Assembly (NCBI RefSeq): GCF_040054535.1
Contig: NC_090779.1
Location: forward strand, 19,702,501-19,766,500
From: Antennarius striatus
Lineage: Eukaryota; Chordata; Actinopteri; Lophiiformes; Antennariidae
Direction of reading: 5' to 3'
DNA: 64,000 nt
A model generated the notes under the pieces. It was not told where the DNA came from, searched no databases, and saw nothing but the letters and a program-made list of their open reading frames with translations. A program made the translations under genes and the position numbers. Of the stretch, positions 59,501 to 64,000 are shown piece after piece. Position 1 is the stretch's first letter. The number at the start of each line of letters is the position of its first letter.

Positions 59501-61778
59501 ACTCGAATGTTTGTATCTTGAAGATAACCTGTCTGTAATCCCTCTGTCTTGAATATAGTGTTTTCTCAATCAAGATCAACTGGCATCCTTGCAAATGTAA
59601 TATTTTTCTTTGTTATTTGAAATTTTCAAGGTTGGAAACATTTTTGAGCTGAGACTTTTACTTTGAAATGTCATTTTAAAATGATGGGTTTATTCCCACC
59701 GCCTTGTCACTGCACTTATTCTTTACTGCGACTTTCTCATATGCTGCAGACTGAAGACACTTATAATGTGAATTGTAAAATTACTCCAATGGGGTCCGTG
59801 TAGCTTGAAACAAATCTCTCCCTATCTTTTTGTCATGTTGCCTGGTTGACTCAATGTTAAAAACTCTTATTCTACCACTACTTTATATCTGAATGGTCAT
59901 GATCCAATACTACCGACATTGAAGCTTATATTTTTTTCTTTGGGGAAGACAAAGATCCCATGAAGCTTACTTTAAAGATCCAGTACTAAATAACAACACT
60001 TAAAAAAAAAATTCTTGCTTGAATTTTTATATAATCATCTCAAATGAAGACTTGCCAGATTTGTGTGAAATCTCTATCTTTCTGCATGTCTCACTTTCTC
60101 TTATTTACTTCATCAGAAACCCTTCCATCTGTTATGCCACTGATTTTGAATCCTGAACACTTTGTGTGTCATTGACTTTTGAGCCATAAAGATGAACAAG
60201 GTGAAGTCCGCTGACCGGCTTGGCGACTGCGTCTCCAATCCCCAACATCCCCAACAAACAAACAGATTATTCGCTGTTTCCTGCCGACCTATGGCCTCGT
60301 CACTGTTCTCTGTCACAGAGACAAACAGCTTCTATTCCATCAACCCCTCAGAAGTCAGCCACTTCCTGTCACAGCGCAGCATCTGTTTATATTAGCCATG
60401 TCAAAGACCGTCGGCACAGGCGTGGGAACGCAAGGAAGTGCATGGGGGACCTCACACTCACCCACGGGGAGGTGCAAGTGCAGCAGAGGGAGGCACATGA
60501 AGGACAACTGTGCACTACAGGGAGAAACGCACAGATGCACACACACTAATGCTTCTCCCTGTAGGCACCATCAAAGCGCTCGATATTTGTCGTCACATTC
60601 GTCTGGTCATGCTGAGACTCGTGGGAATTGACGTTATTGGAAAATGTAGTTTTCTTTAAACACCAGCGCCAGTTCAACAACTAAGACGAAGGACTCTAGT
60701 AAACAGTTTATTTTCATTGACTGCGTAACTTGAGGGTAACCGGGACAAATTTGATTGTCTGTGTCTTAAATGCATATTAAAAAAAAAATACTGTTTTCAT
60801 TGGATGTTTGGTGCAGAACGTGTGCTCTCTCCCAAGGCTGAATGTAAGTGTGTAAAAACATGTGTTTATGTTATTAATATTGCCAAACTGTCTGTGATCT
60901 AATCGTGTCTGCCCCGTTGACTTCCCTGTCTGCTAAAACAATTCCTCATCTATGTTTGGTAGCTACAGCAACCCAACCGAGAGGGATTTCCCTCCTTGAA
61001 AGAAATTACAGAAAGATTACAAACTCCATTACACTTTCGAGTCCATATCAGCACATACAGTAGAAAGGAGTTTATGCTGTTGTCGTGGCTGCTAAAGTTA
61101 TGTTGTTTGTCCATGTTGGGTTTCTCCACTTTCCAAAATGTAGAAACAGAATTAACTTTTTGGTTTCCCTCTTCTCAGCTGAATTGAGGAACACATTGTG
61201 ACCTCTGATGTCAATATTCTAATTTTTTTAGTGTGGGTTTATGAACCATATCTGTTCTCCATGCAGGGAACTGTAAGCATTGACTAAAATCACCAAAGGT
61301 ATTGTGCTGATTGGCTCATATCATGTGTGTGGTGTGTTAACAGTGAAGCCAGGGGTCTGACAGTACATTATGTACTGTACAGCATGTGCTGATCAGTCCT
61401 CGCTCTAGTGTAAAGGCTTTGTGGATGGAACACTGTGGCCTTGCACTTGCTAAAATAATGTTTGTTTTTCTCTTCTTGATCTGCTCTGATTTATTGTCTT
61501 TTGGAGGTGGAGAGATGAACCTCGAACACCAAGTGGAGGCCCACACATTTGCCTGTTTTCACAAGCTCACATGCATTCAAATGAGCATACACTCCACATT
61601 GTAACATCCGCCATAGCATCACAGCCACTTGCTTGATATTTTACTGGTTCCCTTGCCCATCCCAGACGGAGTGATGTGGTATCCACCCCAAGACTTGAGC
61701 AGCAAAACCTGTGAGTTTTGAGGTGGGGGCTTATTTGTGTTGTCTCAATTGAAATGGAGGTTTTTGCTCCCCATGTCC

Positions 61779-61900
<122 letters not shown>

Positions 61901-64000
61901 ATATGTAAGGTTTTAATGGGTATGTCTCTATGTGCAGATGTATATACAGTATGTGCTTGGCACAGATGATGTACATGTATATGTATGTAGCTATCTATCT
62001 GTGTGTTTGTGAGGAAAAAATTCCATATGAAAGAGTAAGAGAGAGTAAGCGGCACTATTCAGTAAAAAAATTTTTTTGTTTTTTTAAATTCACAAAAGAG
62101 CCTCTATCTGCAGTGTTTTGTTTGTCTTCTCACAGCTGTCCTGTTTTAGGAGAAATGTAATGCCTGCAGTGAATGGGGTTCATTATGGTACCTTGAGTAA
62201 AAAATAGATGGCCTGACACAAGTCTTTTGCTGTTGTTCTTTTCCTCATATTGACATTTTTTCCTGACCTCTGTTTTCTGCTTTTCCCAGTCTACTTCCTT
62301 TTCGCTTTCCATGCTAGCACCTAACAATAATTAGCCAGCGCTAGTTGTCATCTTGTGTCTGTCCCTAGTCACACCTTGTCAGCGAGGCCTCTCTAGTCAA
62401 TGGTCCACCACTAATGGGCCACTGGGTGGCTCTGACAGTCAGGATGACCCCCTTCTTCCTCAGCTGCTACCTCTTCATTAAGGCCTGCCGCCAGCGACGG
62501 TGGCACACAGATCAGCATCTTTGTCTCTGCTTCTGTCATGCCAGCTGGGGTTCTTCAGTGGACCTCAGCTCGCCCTGGGTCAACATCCATATGTTTCTGT
62601 CCTCACAGCACCTCAACACACATGCACCTGACAGGACGTTGGGAGCTTGGATTGCCGTGTCCTGTTCTGTTCTGGTCAAGTGTGAATGGACTGGGTATTG
62701 TAGTGATTGTTCTCAAGCATATGAGAATAAAACCCTGTTATTGCAATCAATAAAATGTCAGGGTTCTCAATGCGCACCACAATTTATTAAGGCAGTAGCT
62801 TCCCAGATACTTCTCCAGTATTTCAGGGGAAGTAAAAAGATGTCAATTATATATAATTAAAAGGTAATTGCAGCACTGAGCTTCTCATGCATGGTCTGTA
62901 TACTGCAGTGAGGAAGGGTAGCAATTGCTAAGCTCTTATGATTACACCATAAGCATACATGACTCACCTTTGACAGGTGTGGAATGAAAGATAATTTTTC
63001 ATGATTTGTCTGAGCCTGATGCTCTTAAATGACGAGTCAGAGACAGCAGGTATGACCCGTGGTTTTTTAGTTCTATCCAGTGGTGTCACAATCACAACTG
63101 CTTATGCAAACAATATATCGAATATTTGTTATCATATATACAACTAATTATAACATGATAAACTCTGGAATTTCATCTAGCAAAAATTTTTGATTGGAAA
63201 AAAAATTGCATTTTTATTATTCAGTCATCTTGCAAGTTAATCCCACAACATGGAAATCCTTAACAGAAAATTGGGCTTCATTTTTAGTTGGCGTGAATGA
63301 AGTATAGGGAACAATATTCAAGATAAAAAGTGTAAATCATTGAACAATGTTCTTGCAATTTCATGTATAACCAGGGGCGAACATTAACGTCTAGGTCTGG
63401 TTCTCAAACAAGTAACTGAAAATCATGCTTTATGTTAGGCAGACATGTTCAGTGATTTACTTTTTCCGTAGAAAATAAATCAAGAGACCATTTTAGTTTA
63501 GAATTTTATATACGGGAATTCTCATTATAGATGTTTCCCCAAATGAACAAAAAACCAATTGAGGAGTTGAAAAACAAGTCAAACAGGTCATATTGTCAGA
63601 TTAGTCATTCAAAAACTGTAGAAAAAAAGATTAATTTTACGTATGATAAATTGATTGCAAGTTAAAAAAAACACAAAAAGGTCAAATTCATCAAATAAAA
63701 AGAATCATGGCAGTTAGAAATTCACTAAGAGCTTTGACAAACAGTCTGAAATATTGAAGGTATGGCATGTTCTATTTGCGACGCTAAGAATGATTGTTGA
63801 CAAAATTAAATAAACTCAGCATCCTCTCTCCATCTCCTGACGTGGAATCATGTGGGATTACTTTAATAACTCAACTGCATATTTTTCTGGCTGTAATATA
63901 CGACTAATATATACTACTGCCTCAACTATGACACCCAAAGATCATTTAACAGAGGCTCTGAAAATGATAGATATGTTCTCCGAGGATATTTAAGTGTTGG

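Noticed and set aside
62414..62860. 148-codon ORF near the right end, considered as a cog5 or other exon
   Set aside because: The translation does not match COG5 or another family I recognise, and the borders lack convincing splice sites.

Overview
The window looks like a stretch of nuclear genome from a ray-finned (teleost) fish. The genes are split into many short exons with GT-AG borders, long (CA)n/(GT)n arrays are very frequent, and the mobile elements are of types typical of teleosts: an L2/CR1-like LINE, an RTE-like LINE tail, Tc1/mariner fossils and tRNA-like composite repeats. Coding was read by joining exons whose phases match and whose translations I recognise from remembered vertebrate family members. 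No database was searched.

Layout. 1-4673: no recognisable exon, probably upstream or intronic sequence of pde3a. 4674-23253 (+): twelve exons of the 3' part of pde3a (cGMP-inhibited cyclic nucleotide phosphodiesterase 3A), including the whole catalytic domain; its introns hold an antisense L2-like LINE, an RTE tail, a Tc1-like fossil and a hairpin-rich repeat. 23254-about 30300: 3' UTR and an intergenic block with a long-TIR MITE nested inside an older repeat. About 30300-40559 (+): slco1c1 (thyroid hormone/organic anion transporter OATP1C1), a putative non-coding first exon plus 14 coding exons, apparently complete. 41520-43267 (-): bcap29, complete in seven exons, tail-to-tail with slco1c1. 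43268-52071: non-coding, with microsatellites, a tRNA-like composite repeat and an exact 21-bp octamer-containing motif present twice. 52072-53388 (-): gpr22, an orphan GPCR with its coding region in one exon. 53430-64000: no gene recognised.

The genes do not form a functional unit; eukaryotic neighbours are related mainly by synteny. In human, PDE3A and SLCO1C1 are neighbours on chromosome 12p12, while BCAP29 and GPR22 lie together on 7q22, with DUS4L between them and GPR22 inside an intron of COG5. Here the two blocks abut, and I could not see dus4l or cog5. The most useful observations are microsatellites placed against splice sites in pde3a and slco1c1, a NAGNAG acceptor in pde3a, an apparently shortened regulatory linker in Pde3a, loss of the extracellular-loop-2 cysteine in Gpr22, a 12-codon terminal bcap29 exon carrying the KKxx signal, the repeated octamer motif, and the hairpin-rich and fold-back elements. 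I found no convincing new multi-gene system.
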